A stretch of DNA of 64,000 nt from Torymus aiolomorphi (GCA_036365515.1 CM070876.1:42267695-42331694); one strand, 5' to 3'. Shown: positions 1-11,032, numbered from the stretch's first letter. Notes: a model not told the origin generated them from the letters alone. Made by a program: numbers and translations.

Positions 1-403
1 CCCAGCTGGAAAAATAAAATTTTGAAATTCAAAAACTATCAAAATAATGAGAAAGTACCGTTTACTATCTATGCTGATTTTGAGTATTTACTGAAACCAA
101 CTGAAGATCAATATGTTTATCAGAGACATGAAGCTTTCAGTGTAGGATATTACTTCAATGATATGCTATGATGATTCACTTTCATATTATCAGAGCTACA
201 GAGGATCTAATCCTGCTGAATGGTTGGTTCGAGAATTACAACAAATAGCTGAAAATGTAGAAACTGTTTTTTTATGTCCTGTACCTATGCAAAAATTAAG
301 TCAAATACAAAAAAAAGAATATAAAAGTATCACAAAATGTCATATATGTGAGAAATTATTAATAGATAAAGATAAAGTAAAAGATCACTGTCATCTTACA
401 GGA
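1..403 (+). pseudogene. Family B DNA polymerase (Maverick/adintovirus-like), 5' exon, partial and frameshifted
   Basis: This is the N-terminal part of a DNA_pol_B_2-type replicative polymerase, the protein-primed kind carried by Maverick/Polinton elements and related viruses. Frame 1 is open from the window edge to about 165 and holds an ExoI-like motif, YADFE, at 70-84. The reading then moves to frame 2 (open from 158), so there is an indel near 150-165. A CHIC zinc pair followed by DHCH and LTGK near 335-403 looks like an endonuclease-VII-type zinc motif, which this polymerase family carries. The exon stops inside a codon at 403, directly before GTAAGT. The continuation of the same conserved block is found at 26572. 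The 5' end lies outside the window. The family call rests on motif recognition from memory; the split is visible in the sequence. Confidence 0.75.
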
Positions 404-488
404 AAGTAAGTGGATTTTTAACTATTTTCTTAATTAAGAATATATCTACCTATATTATATAGATGTTAGTGTTGTTTTTGAACACCAG

Positions 489-640
489 CCCCCCCCTCAC
501 CCCCCCCCCCCCCCCCCCAGCCCCCCTCAAAATAACGTAAAAATCAGCATATTTCTATGACTTTTTTTATATTAAAATAGCCTCTGAGCCCCCCTCACCC
601 TCTCAACCCCCCCTCAGACGCCTCTCCGCCCCTCCTCTTA
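489..640. repeat. C-rich low-complexity tract
   Basis: Runs of C up to about 19 long are interspersed with CTC and CAG. The tract has no counterpart in the right arm, so it probably arose after the element formed. It may also be an assembly-sensitive homopolymer region. Confidence 0.8.
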
Positions 641-1384
641 CCCCCTATTCATTTTTTTCTTTAATCGCATTTATCATCTCGGTATACATGCGACAAAGAT
701 CTTTTTTTCTCACACCACGCATAAAGTATTCTGTTTTCACATTGACGTCAGGGAGTCTCGCTTCGCTCGGGCCGTAAATAATTATAAACGGCACTAATCA
801 TCGGAAAAAAATAGACATACGAGCATAGGCTTCGCAGTTTCTAGGAATGAGGTTATGTGATGTTTTCGACTCTGAAATTAAAGATTAAGCACAAATAACT
901 TTCTGTAAGGTATATGGGAAAATTGTATATTGTCTCCAAACAATGAGGACCATTAATATTTTTTTAACACAAATAAGTCTATTTTTCCACGCCACCCAAG
1001 AGGTAGATAGATAGGCGCGCTTTTTTATAGAGGTTTCCCTTTTTTTAGTATCTTTGAATTCATTTTCCATTAAATATTTCATTGTTTTTTCATAATAAAA
1101 AGTTAGCAAAAAATAGCCTATTCCTCTGTTAAAAAAAATGTAAAATTTTCAAGTATTACTTTTGTTCTATTAAATAAACATATGTTATATTTTTAAACAT
1201 TTTTATAGTTATTTAATTAACAAAAATTATAAACCTGAAAGTCATTCAAAGCTTTTGAACTTCATATTCATTTCAAAGGTCGCTCAAAATATGACGCTAA
1301 AAAAATTAATTATGAAGGTCGCTGAAAGCAGACCAAAACTTAAATCGAAACCGTTGTTGAAAGTAGAGATTTTATAAAGGTTGT

Positions 1385-1665
1385 TGAAAGTTAATCAATT
1401 TTGGAGGTCTGATAGCAGACCGATTTTGAAGGTCGTTGATAGCAGACCGATTTTGAAGGTCGCTGATAGCAGACCAATTTTTGAAAGATAATCAATTTTG
1501 GAGGTCTGATAGCAGACCGATTTTGAAGATCGTTGATAGCAGACCAATTTTGGAGGTCTGATAGCAGACCGATTTTGAAGGTCGCTGATAGCAGACAAAT
1601 TTTTGAGAGTTAATCAATTTTGGAGGTCTGATAGCAGGCCGATTTTGAAGGTCGTTGATAGTAGA
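1385..1665 (+). repeat. Array of hairpin-bearing short repeats in the left arm
   Basis: Units of about 25-27 bp recur, with the core GGTCTGATAGCAGACC or GGTCGCTGATAGCAGACC followed by GATTTTGAA. Each core can fold as GGTCTG-ATAG-CAGACC. A 27-bp unit is nine codons, and in one frame it reads as repeats of SRPILKVAD. Spacer variants contain GTTAATCAATTTTGGA. The mirror array is at about 25193-25560. Confidence 0.85.
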
Positions 1666-2580
1666 ATAAAATGTTCAGCAGTATTTTGGAATGAAGAAAA
1701 ATATAAGTCTAATTGTTGTAATAATGGTACAATAATACTTTCACCTTTAAGTGATTATGATAAAACATTGAAAGAAATGTTATTACATGATCAAATATTC
1801 AGATATTTAATACGATATTATAATAATTTATTTTGTTTTGCAACCTTTAATGCTAACGTCGAACATGAAAAGAAAAAAGGAATTTATAATTTAAAAATTC
1901 AAGGACAAATTTGTCACATTACGCCAATCACTTTATTACCTATCGGTAAAGATGAACCTTGTTGTGGACAATTATATATTTATAATAATGTAACAGCACT
2001 TGAACGAAGGTTAAAAAAAATCAAGACTTAAGTGATGAACATATACGAATATTAATTGAAATATTAAACCGTAATCCATACGCAAAAAATTATAAACATT
2101 TATATCAAATATCAAATTTAAAAAATTACCCAAATTATAAATTGTATTTCGTCCGTAAAAATAATAATCAAAAGCATAGATATAATGCTCCTGTAACATC
2201 TGAATGTGGAGCAATAATAGTATCGAAAAATGAAATTCCAGAAAATTACGATGTATGTGTATATCCTAAAAACATTCCTGATAATGAACAAAAAAATACA
2301 TATATTAATAAATTATCGCATCATATTGATCCTATGGTGTTCCCGATATTATTTCCTTTAGGAGATTTAGGTTGGAATGTTGGTTACACCAAAAGAACAA
2401 GGGCTCCAGAAAAGGAACATCTTACTATCCTACAATATTATTCATATAGATTAGCTTATCGACCAAATGGTAAATTTAGTCCATTATTATATTGTGGAAG
2501 ATTAACACAACAATTTTTTTTACATACATACGTTATGATGGAAAGTAATAGAATGAATTTTTTTCGAAATAATCAAAAAC
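1603..2580 (+). pseudogene. Helitron/Helentron Rep-helicase, segment 1 of 4
   Basis: This is the N-terminal part of a Helitron replication protein. It reads from inside the repeat array without an ATG (TTG at 1603) into a recognisable block: CSAVFWNEEKY, then CCNNGTI, then FCFATFNANVEH. A shift at an A-run near 2011-2020 moves the frame, and reading continues through LYFVRKNNN, HHIDPMVFPILFPLGDLGW and the NNQK block, where coding stops at about 2578. A non-autonomous element begins there with CCGCTGCCAATTCATTG. The next coding block is found at 18443. The Helitron_like_N call is confident; the true start is unknown, and the first residues may only be repeat array read in frame. Confidence 0.8.
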
Positions 2581-2597
2581 CGCTGCCAATTCATTGA
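2578..2597 (+). repeat. Helentron-like 5' end motif, insertion point in the Rep gene
   Basis: CCGCTGCCAATTCATTG is the 5' terminal motif of the non-autonomous Helentron-like family. It recurs at 16171-16188 (+), near 19733 (+), at 23101-23119 (-) and 61279-61297 (-). Full versions form a hairpin, GCCAAT-TC-ATTGGC. Here the motif breaks off at the LINE junction. Confidence 0.7.
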
Positions 2598-2616
2598 ACA
2601 AATTAAACAAGACATT

Positions 2617-3789
2617 GTGAATAACATAGTGCATGAGACAACAGAAGAAAATGGTCTCAATAAAACCATATATGAAGATTACAATGAATCAGACTCACTG
2701 AAAATTGAAAATAACCTGCTAAAACAATTATTTAAAGAAACACAAGAAAAGAACGCCTTACTAAACGAATTACTCGTAAAAGAAAGACAAAATAACAATT
2801 TTAAAAACATCAAGCCCCACACTTATGCAGAAATTTTAACAAATACTAAACCCAAAGCTAAAAGAGTACCAAAACTAATTGTTAAAAAAACAAACAACAA
2901 AGACAATATAAACCTAGAAAACACTGTACTGCATTATCTTGCTAAAGACAAAACAATCCAAACAAAAAAAGTGACAAAAATAAATAATGATACTATATTA
3001 ATAAACTGTATGAACGAAGAAAGTATAAATGCAATTGAAAAGACCTTATCTAAAAAATTATCAACTAATGCAAAAATCAAAAAAGAAGAAATAAAAAAAC
3101 CTATAGTGAAAATTATTAACATTGAAAAAGTGTTTAATGATAAAGAACTAGAACAAGACATTAACCAAAGAAACTTTAACAATATTGATGACAAGTGCAA
3201 AGTTCTACACATAAACTCAAGTGAAAAAGCTAAAACAATGAGTGCAATAGTTGAAGTAACGCCTACAATCTACAAACATATAAGAGACAATAAAAACAAG
3301 TTATTTATAGGGTTTCAAAATTGCAGAGTATTTGACATAATAAACACAAATCCATGTAATAAATGCTCAAGAGTCGGCCACAGTGGCAAAAAATGCGATA
3401 ATGAGGACAAGTGCTACAAATGTGCAGGAAATCACGCAGCTGCTGAGTGTAAATGTGATACTCTTAAATGCACAAACTGTGAATTTAACAACAACAAATA
3501 CAAAACTAATTACAATATAAATCATAGTGCAATAGACAGTGATCAGTGTGAAGTGCTAAAACACAAAATAAAAAAATACATTGAAATGACAGACTATCCA
3601 CTGCAGCCTACCTACCATCGGTACTTTGGCAACCTAGAAATCGGCAAACAAAGCAACTCCCGCTCACAGCAATGGATAACTACTAGAAGAGTTAGATTAA
3701 CGACCAACACATCTGCCGGTACATTATCTCCAGCAACCCCTACATCTACAGCTCAACCAAGATTTGATACGTTAGAAAATGAATCTTGA
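2617..3789 (+). CDS. LINE ORF1, zinc-knuckle nucleic-acid-binding protein
   Basis: This gag-like ORF1 binds RNA in the retrotransposition complex. There is no ATG at the left end: 2617 is GTG and the frame is open further left, so the N-terminus is probably truncated. The first 100 codons are acidic and then lysine-rich with coiled-coil character (ENNLLKQLFKETQEKNALL). Three Cys-His clusters lie around codons 247-310: CNKCSRVGHSGKKC, CYKCAGNHAAAEC, and a longer CTNC...H...C. The tail is rich in Thr, Ser and Pro. The stop overlaps the ORF2 start, with ORF2 ATG at 3779 and ORF1 TGA at 3787, which suggests termination-reinitiation or frameshifting for ORF2. Confidence 0.85.
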   Translation: MNNIVHETTEENGLNKTIYEDYNESDSLKIENNLLKQLFKETQEKNALLNELLVKERQNNNFKNIKPHTYAEILTNTKPKAKRVPKLIVKKTNNKDNINLENTVLHYLAKDKTIQTKKVTKINNDTILINCMNEESINAIEKTLSKKLSTNAKIKKEEIKKPIVKIINIEKVFNDKELEQDINQRNFNNIDDKCKVLHINSSEKAKTMSAIVEVTPTIYKHIRDNKNKLFIGFQNCRVFDIINTNPCNKCSRVGHSGKKCDNEDKCYKCAGNHAAAECKCDTLKCTNCEFNNNKYKTNYNINHSAIDSDQCEVLKHKIKKYIEMTDYPLQPTYHRYFGNLEIGKQSNSRSQQWITTRRVRLTTNTSAGTLSPATPTSTAQPRFDTLENES

Positions 3790-4693
3790 TTCTCAAGAGG
3801 TAATATTTGACAACGAACATATCACAAATAGTGTAACCGAATTAAATAGATGCCTAGCTACAGTCAAAGAATTAATTCTTTGCGTTAATATAAGAAGTTT
3901 AAATGCTAATTACAATAAACTATTAGTATTCTTAAACAGGCTTGTTACAAAGCCTTGTATTATAGTATGTACTGAAACATGGAAACTTGAACACCACGAA
4001 TTTTTTAATATTCCAAAATATAGAATGTACTATAATGAAAGCAACATAAACCAATCGGATGGTGTAGTATTATATATAAGTGAAGACATCACAGAAACCA
4101 CGGAAATTATACAAATAAATAAACTTAGAATAATGAACACGAAAATCACACTTGAAAATAACAAAAACATAACATTATCATCAATTTACCGATCACATGA
4201 CATACATAAAACTGAATTCTTAACGAACATTAAAAATTTTCTAAAAATAAGCAAGAAACAAAAAAATAATATAATAATAGGAGACTTCAATTTTGATATA
4301 TTAAGCCAAGATGTTTTAGATCAAGACTTTTTACAAATCCTATTAGAAAATGGTTACTGCCCAGGATTTAAAAGTATAACTAGACCATCAGATATTAATA
4401 ACAATAGCAATGGCACCTGTATAGATAACTTTTTCATTAAACTAGACAAAATTAAATATAAAACCTACTTACTAAAAACACCTTTTACCGACCATTTTCC
4501 CATAATGATGTCATTAAAAAATATTAAAAAACAATCCAGTACCAAACTAGGAAAAAGATTTAACTACAATAAATTGGAAAAAACAGCAGGAACTATAAAA
4601 TGGGCAGATATCTCATTAATAACAGATCCCAACCAAGCCTTAAATAACCTTATACAAAAAAATTCAAACATGCCTAAACAGGTCAATAATTAA
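3779..4693 (+). pseudogene. LINE ORF2 N-terminal part: apurinic-type endonuclease
   Basis: This is the EEP-family endonuclease domain that nicks target DNA for target-primed reverse transcription. Visible motifs are NIRSLNANYNKL, the catalytic Glu in CTETWK, the GDFNFD block and the TDHFPIMM block. It begins with ATG inside the last codons of ORF1. The reading ends at 4691-4693, while the RT part continues in another frame from 4719. One indel near 4680-4720 therefore separates endonuclease from RT, and this copy cannot make a full ORF2 protein without a shift. Confidence 0.85.
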
Positions 4694-4718
4694 GACGCAT
4701 AGCAATAAACAAAACAAC

Positions 4719-6629
4719 ATGAAACCGAGGAAAATTTGGATAACAAAAGCAATAATAAATTCGTGTAAAAATAAAGAAAAACTATATAATATATGGAAGA
4801 AGGATCCTACTAACTCTGTAAAAAAAGAAAATTACAAAAACTGCATTAAGATACTTAACCACATTATCAACCAAGCAAAAAAGGACCATGATAGAAAGCA
4901 AATACAATCAAACATGAACAATCAAAGGAATCTCTGGAGATTAATTAATAACAAAATTGGAAAAAATAGTAAAATAAATAACAACATTAATTTTATCATG
5001 GATAATAACAATAAAAAAATAACCGACTCAAAAGAAATTTCTGAACATATCAACAACTTCTTCTGCAACGTTGGTAAACAACTGTGTGACAAAATTAAAA
5101 CTCCACCAAACAAAAGAGTAAGGCTGCCTACTAAGAATAACAAGAGTATTTTTCTATATCCTACTAATCATCAAGAAATACAAAAAACAATATTAAACAT
5201 GGAAAATAAAAATGGTGGGTGTGATGGTATTAACACACTCTCACTCAAAGTTATAATATCACACATCTCCGACCCACTGGTTCACATAACCAACTTATGC
5301 TTAGAGAAAGAAATTTGGCCTGATGCTTTAAAGATTGCGGATATTATACCAATACATAAAGCCAAAGAAAAGCATCTGCCAACAAACTACAGACCAATTT
5401 CCCTGATCTCAAATGTTGCAAAAGTATTGGAAAAACTACTGCATAGTAGAATATCATCTTTCATAGATAAATGTAACTTGATCTCAAATAAACAATTTGG
5501 ATTCAGGAAAAATAGAGGCACTAAAGATGCACTATATCAAATAACTAACACAATCTATAACCACATAGATGCAAGCGACCCAATAGCTATTACATTCCTC
5601 GATCTAGCGAAAGCATTCGATACAGTAGATCATCAAATTTTGCTTGATAAACTCTATAACTACGGCATCAGAGGTAGCGCATATAACCTCATAAAAAGTT
5701 ATCTAAGTAATAGGAAACAAAGGGTGAAAATAGGTAATGATTATAGCCAATACAAAACTGTCTATATGGGAGTACCGCAAGGTACAATACTTGGACCGCT
5801 GCTGTTCATTATTTATATTAATGATATGTTATCTTCAATGCCTGAAGATACAATATTGTCATACGCTGACGACACTGCGATCATAGCAATAGGTAAAACC
5901 TGGCAAGAAGTAGAAACTAAAATGAACGACTACCTACAAGAAATAGCCAACTGGCTAGCACTAAATAAACTATCTCTCAACAAGGACAAAACAATATACA
6001 TGGAATTCGGCAGCAATTATAAAAGCCCGCCTAAAAATATGAACATTTGCATACAAGGAAAAAACATCAAAAGAGTAGAAAACACCAAATACCTAGGAGT
6101 AACTTTCGATAGCAACATGAAATGGGATATACACACCAAAAATATATATAATAAGACCAAATACCTTACTTTCATCTTATACAAACTGTCTATTATAATG
6201 GACACAGACAATCTGCGTATGACTTACTATGCGTTGTTCCACAGTATCACCTCCTACGGTATTATAGCCTGGGGAGGCGCTTACGCAGGTAGAACCAAAA
6301 GCTTACAAAGCCTGCAAAACAGACTGCTTAAACTTATAAATAAAAACAATTTTATTTATGACAGAAATCCACTAAATATAGAGCAAATTTTTACCTTTGA
6401 GTCACTAATATTTCATTACAAAGAATTACAAGACAAATATATAGAATCCGACAAAGTAACGAGGAATAAAAGTATACCAATACCTAAACGTTGTAAACGC
6501 ATCAGCATCAAAAACAGCTACATTAGAGCACTAACTACCTTCAACAAACTGCCTAATGACCTTAAAACAATAACGAATAAAAAAAGTCTGAAATATAAAA
6601 TCAAGATCTGGATAAAAGCAAACATCTAG
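4719..6629 (+). pseudogene. LINE ORF2 C-terminal part: reverse transcriptase
   Basis: The reverse transcriptase domain is intact over its whole length. Motifs in order are NYRPISLISN, KQFGFRKNRGTKDA, FLDLAKAFDTVDH, the GVPQGTILGPLLF block, the catalytic YADD in LSYADDTA, and KTKYL/KYLGVTFD. The C-terminal region is Lys/Arg-rich and ends at KANI. No RNase H domain is seen, in line with CR1-type elements. It is separated from the endonuclease by a frameshift near 4700. The open 636-codon frame suggests a fairly recent insertion. Confidence 0.9.
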
Positions 6630-6718
6630 TATAATAAAACACCCATGAATAATACTAATAATATTAACTGTAAACAGATTATTATTAGATTAACAACTAT
6701 ATTATTCACTAATAAAGA

Positions 6719-6772
6719 TATCGGACACAGACCTCCCACATTGGAAGTCCATGGGGAGTTTAGAGTCCGATA
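6719..6772 (+). promoter_or_regulatory. Stem-loop spanning the LINE ORF3 start codon
   Basis: TATCGGAC (6719-6726) pairs with GTCCGATA (6765-6772). Inside it CTCCCA (6733-6738) pairs with TGGGGAG (6752-6758), with one bulge. The ATG of ORF3 (6751-6753) is in the inner stem. The function is unknown; an internal translation signal or an RNA recognition fold are both possible. Confidence 0.55.
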
Positions 6773-7563
6773 AACTGTTACTGGATATAAGAACATATAT
6801 ATGCGCACACGGGTTATGCACACTACAGTATAAACGTTCTCATCGTCGATTATCTAATTACAACTGGAACAAAATCCGAAAACTCAATATTAATCAACAA
6901 ATTATCATCGAAATTGCAAATATGATTGCTAACAGGTGGACGCTCTCAGAGAGCAACAAAAATACAACTTTAAGCAATAAGTGTTGTGACTATCGTATTA
7001 CTAACGGAAATAATGAAATAAAACATATACACTTTGTCAAAGAAAAATCCAAAGATATTGAAATAAAAAAGGAACACAACAACGAAAAATATAATCCCAT
7101 AGAAACTGTATTTAGTACGATAGATAAAATGGCTGAGGATAACAATACAAAAACCATGTCAATGGAAGCAAGTGGCGCACCGGGAAAGCCTATACTGCAA
7201 GATAACACCTACCGCATGTCTTACGGAGATCTCAACTATCTAGGCTGTAATAAAGCACTACTGTATTTCGACAGAGGCATTCGAGGTAAACAAACATTTA
7301 CAAACTCAATGTATACTCTAGAACAGCACCCGAAATACAACGATCTCATAGTAGTAGACGACATAGTTTTTACATCAACATGTAAATGTGACTCAGCCAA
7401 CCAACACAGATTGATGTTCCCACACTACAGAGTTACCTGTGCAGTGGGACTCACCTGCCCAACAAGACTAAACAGCTACGAAAGAATCATCTTTGCAAGA
7501 GACAGAAACGCATCCACGGAATCATTTACAACAGCAAGACAAATGTTGGTTAGATATTGGTGA
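6751..7563 (+). CDS. LINE ORF3, uncharacterised 270-residue protein
   Basis: This intact ORF lies downstream of the reverse transcriptase and before the LINE 3' tail. It starts at an ATG in good context (TCCATGG) and ends with TGA at 7561. I do not recognise a domain. The N-terminal 70 residues are basic (KRSHRRLSNYNWNKIRK). A central part (about 90-140) is Lys/Glu-rich and probably disordered. The C-terminal 110 residues look globular and Cys-containing, with MSYGDLNYLG, a CKCD pair and AVGLTCPTRL. It lies 121 bp after the ORF2 stop. The strand, position and open frame argue that it belongs to the LINE. CR1-type elements normally have two ORFs, so this is unusual; it might be a captured fragment. 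Confidence 0.6.
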   Translation: MGSLESDKLLLDIRTYICAHGLCTLQYKRSHRRLSNYNWNKIRKLNINQQIIIEIANMIANRWTLSESNKNTTLSNKCCDYRITNGNNEIKHIHFVKEKSKDIEIKKEHNNEKYNPIETVFSTIDKMAEDNNTKTMSMEASGAPGKPILQDNTYRMSYGDLNYLGCNKALLYFDRGIRGKQTFTNSMYTLEQHPKYNDLIVVDDIVFTSTCKCDSANQHRLMFPHYRVTCAVGLTCPTRLNSYERIIFARDRNASTESFTTARQMLVRYW

Positions 7564-7605
7564 TAGAAGAAAAGTCATGAATAATGTGTGGTTGTCGACT
7601 TGACT

Positions 7606-7624
7606 CCGTAGCTGCTAGCTACGG
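7606..7624 (+). promoter_or_regulatory. LINE 3' UTR hairpin
   Basis: CCGTAGC (7606-7612) and GCTACGG (7618-7624) form a 7-bp stem with a 5-nt loop, flanked by GTCGACTTG and AAGATCGAC, which can pair partly further out. Stem-loops near the 3' end are used by many LINE reverse transcriptases for template recognition; the role here is inferred. Confidence 0.55.
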
Positions 7625-7787
7625 GGATACAAGATCGACAAACAATCAGGGACAATATTTCAATTTAGTTTTAAGTTAGTTTAAGACACCAGACCAGCAT
7701 ACAGGAAATACTTCCTCTGCTGGGTTACGCATGTAATGTAAAAATGTATATTGATATTATTGTAATACCTATGTACTTACTCTGGTT

Positions 7788-7811
7788 TAATAAATAAATA
7801 AATAAATAAAT
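7788..7811 (+). repeat. LINE 3' tail of TAAA repeats
   Basis: (TAAA/AAAT)n marks the 3' end of the CR1-like element. Confidence 0.8.
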
Positions 7812-9408
7812 ATAAAAAATATCTTTTTTGTTTTTTCATTTATGTATCCTATACAAACGATTAATTATTGTTATAAAAAATTTTAAAGAAATACATTAAT
7901 TTGAGAAAGAAAAGTATGTATTGGCAATAATCTAATAAATATTTGTTTTGAAACAGGTATTTAACTACTATCCTGCTCAATTTAGTGGTTTAAAGTTAAT
8001 CCATCATTGTAACAATCATACAAGTATAATAATTAAGTTATACTTTTTAACAAACGACTACAAATCGTTTTGAAATTTAACAGAGAGGTACTTTTTTCAT
8101 ATTTAAGAATCGATATTTTTATGAAATATTTTTATGAAATTTTTACGAAATTAATATTTTGAAAGTCAATTATTATCGCTGCCGTAGTACACGTTGCTGC
8201 GGGACTTGATCTGAAACTACTTTCTCGGGGATATGCCCTAGTACACAATAATTATTTTATTTATATATGATATACACATTAAATAGAACTATTGCATATT
8301 TTGCTCTAAAACTTTATATTTGTGTTTTGGAGATAATTTGGAATGAGTAAAAAAATTTTGACCAACATAACCTCTTGAAATTTTAACACAATGTTGTACT
8401 AGATAAGTGGTAAACATTTTGAGTCAATCAATCGAATATTCTTTTTAAAAATGCAAATATAAGAAATTTATAAAAAATTTTTAACATCAAATATCTTTGG
8501 TCATAACGGTCAGATTTTTTTCGGCAAAGAACTGAAGAATCCTTAGATATAAAAAAGCTAATTCTTTGCCAAATTTCAAAACGATTCATTGACTTTTACT
8601 GCTGATATCGTTAACGAATGAAAACGCACTTGTTTTCAAAAATAATTTTTTTCTCGGAAACAAATCAACATAACCTCTTGAAATTTTAACACAATTGTGT
8701 ACTCAATAAGTGTAATAAGTGGTAAAAGTTTTGAATCAATTAATCGAATATTCTTTTTAAAAATGCAAATGTAAGAAATTTATAAAAAAATTTTAACCTC
8801 AAATATCTTTGGTCACAACGGTCAGATTTTTTTGTGTAAAGAGCTGTCCCCTTAGACATAAAAAAGCTAATTCTCTGCCAAATTTCAAAACGATTCATTC
8901 ACTTTTAGTCCTGTTATAGTAAAGGAAGGAAAACGCACTTGTTTTCAAAAATAATTTTTTTCTCGGAAACAAATCAACATAACATCTTCAAATTTTAACA
9001 CAATGTTGTACTCGATAAGTGTAATAAGTGGTATAAATTTTGAGTGGAAAAATGAAAAAGTTTTTGAGATACTAATTAAAGAAATACTAATTAAAGAAAA
9101 CTATACTTTCATTAATAACAAAAGACAGGCTAGAGATAATTTAAATTTAAAAAAAAGAAATTGTAGGTAATTTAAAGACCTTTTAATAAAAATTTAGTTT
9201 ATTAAGTAATACTGGCTGAAACAAATTAAAAAATCAAAAAAACGGAAAATTCAAAATCGTTTTTTGGTTATAAAAAAAATCGGAAAATCAAAAAGTAGGT
9301 TATGCTCTCTCTCTATTTTCCTCCGAAACGAAGAGAATAAGCCTTTTCCGATGTAAATCGGTCGATCGGTTCAAAAGTTACACACACACACACACACACA
9401 CGCGCGCG
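7812..9408 (+). mobile_element. Body of a Helentron-like non-autonomous copy with ~305-bp tandem units
   Basis: There is no gene here. The segment repeats: TAACCTCTTGAAATTTTAAC starts at 8368 and 8671, and a mutated form at 8980, a period of about 303-309 bp. Each unit contains GGTCAGATTTTTTT, a CCAAATTTCAAAACGATTCA block and GCACTTGTTTTCAAAAATAA. Related blocks appear at 16330-16560, 17640-17880, 20890-21060, 22380-22560 and 58680-59420. The copy leads into GGTCGATCGGTTCAAAAG and a CA microsatellite (9381-9408), the usual order at the 3' side of this family. Confidence 0.65.
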
Positions 9409-9443
9409 CACACCTAGTAAAAATTATTACATGATTTATCACG
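9409..9443 (+). repeat. Target-site duplication, left copy (R1-clade LINE)
   Basis: A 35-bp stretch beginning CACACCTAGTAAAAATTATT and ending TTTATCACG is repeated exactly at 14343-14377, on the other side of the R1-clade LINE. Adjacent CA repeats make the true duplication length uncertain but at least 35 bp. Confidence 0.85.
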
Positions 9444-9577
9444 CTAGTCTCGCATCAGGCGCCTCCCCAGGTGGCGGATAGGGGAAAGCTCATCAGATAT
9501 GAAGGGCACCGGGCAAATAAAATACCCGGGACGGACCAAAACTAGCTAGGGAAAGGCACCCCGAATACAAACCAATC

Positions 9578-11032
9578 ATGGACGTAGTGAATGAGAGATA
9601 CGAATTACCCCAAGTGGGTGCCCTCAGTAGAGGAGTTAATCCCACCACCGATTCCGATCGGGTGAAAGCCCCGGTGCAGGCTCCACAGATTTTGGGGGCA
9701 GCCACATACACTATAGAGATGATAAACTTTTGGCCCTTACTGCGGCTCGAAAGACGAGCGAAGATGCAAAGATGGAAGTAGTGTACGAAATGGAAGACCA
9801 AGGAAAGGAGCAGGATAAAGAGACTTGGTCGTTAAAGCTCCTTAAAGAGAAAGTCGAAGGTCTGGTGGCGTTTATCTTGGATAAGAAAAACATACACACA
9901 GAGTTGAAGACTATGGCAAAGGCTACTAGCAGAGCACTAAAGGACTTTACGAAGACCAAAGCAGGTACTCAGTCGAAGATCAGAAGTAGCAAGGATCGAG
10001 AGAGCCAAGCCTCTCCCTCCTTCGTCCAGAGACAGATGGAGCAGACTCCTAACAAGCGTTGGGGAACATCACCGCTGCAGGACACGGCGATCAGGAAGAA
10101 GACGAAAAGGGCGGCAACGACGCAGTCCCCACCGCCCACCCTAGCCTGAGACACCTTGGAAGGTGGCTGAAACACGGAAGACGGAGAGGAAGAAGAAGAA
10201 TAAAGAGGAAGACAAAGGGAACAATGGTACCTTAAGTCAAAAAGGCACCGGAAACCAAAGACCGCCACGGACAAGACCAACCCGACCGGATACCCTTATT
10301 ATAAGGGCTGCCGACGGTGAGTCATATGCTGATATCTTGAGGAAGATGAAGGCGGATCCAAAACTGAAGGTAGTTGGCGAAAGCGTAAACAGGGTACGCA
10401 AGACGGCGGCTGGAGACCTGCTTCTGGAACTTCAACGCACAGCAGAAGGGAAGGAAATGGAACTTTAAGAAGTGGTACAAGGAGTGCTAGAAGAGAGTAC
10501 CAAAGTAAGGACCCTACAAGACGTAGGAGTCTTTGAAATAAAGGACCTTGATGTACTAACTAGCAAGGAGGACATTGTAGAGGCGGTACGCAATGAGTTC
10601 CAAGATAGCGACCTATCCCCAGCTGAGGAGATGATAATAAAGTCATTGCGGAAGGCATACGGTGATATCCAGACGGCTGTCATTCAAATGCCATCAAAAA
10701 TGGCTCAACAGATGATAGTAAAGCAGAAAATCAGGATAGGCTGGGTAGTATACAGAATACGAGAGATGAAGCGGAACGCACGTCCACTTCGCTGTTATAA
10801 ATGTCTAGGATTTGGACATATCGGCAAAAACTGCACAATAACACAGGGTCGAAGTAACCTCTGTTACAAGTGTGGAACCGAAGGTCATAAAGCAAGGGAC
10901 TGTGAAAACAAACCGAGCTGCGTACTCTGCCAGGACAAAGGTACAGTAGGAAAAATGGACCATGCTGCCGGTAGTTATGCATGCCCAGTCTACCGAGCGG
11001 CAGTAGCAATACTAGATAGACGAAAAAAATGA
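9578..11032 (+). pseudogene. R1-clade LINE ORF1 (gag-like), frameshifted
   Basis: This is the RNA-binding ORF1 protein of the R1-clade element. A likely start is ATG 9578. Reading moves between frames: 9578 to about 9781, then 9730-10149, then from 10163. A TAA at 10466 interrupts the last frame, which resumes at once to 11032. The C-terminal part has three zinc knuckles at about 10793-10990: CYKCLGFGHIGKNC, CYKCGTEGHKARDC and CVLCQDK...DHAAGSYAC, diagnostic for R1/jockey-type ORF1. The middle is Lys/Arg-rich. The stop TGA (11030) overlaps the ATG of ORF2 (11029) as ATGA, the usual coupling in this clade. At least two indels and one stop make it inactive. Confidence 0.8.

Larger units (their letters stand above)
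404..1690 (+). repeat. Left terminal inverted region of the large element
   Basis: This matches 25193-26491 in reverse complement. The best matched part is about 810-1390, with AT-rich blocks and GAAAGTCATTCAAAGCTTTT near 1236-1256. The inner part (about 1385-1665) is an array of short repeats. No promoter could be identified. Confidence 0.65.
2597..7811 (+). mobile_element. CR1/Daphne-like non-LTR retrotransposon with three ORFs
   Basis: This LINE has a nucleic-acid-binding ORF1, an endonuclease and reverse transcriptase ORF2, a further 270-codon ORF3, and a 3' end of TAAA repeats (7788-7811). The 5' end is probably truncated: ORF1 is open upstream of 2617 with no ATG. The CR1-type assignment comes from the RT and EN motif style and the short tandem 3' tail. 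The insertion lies directly after the Helentron 5' motif. I did not find a convincing target duplication. Confidence 0.8.
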
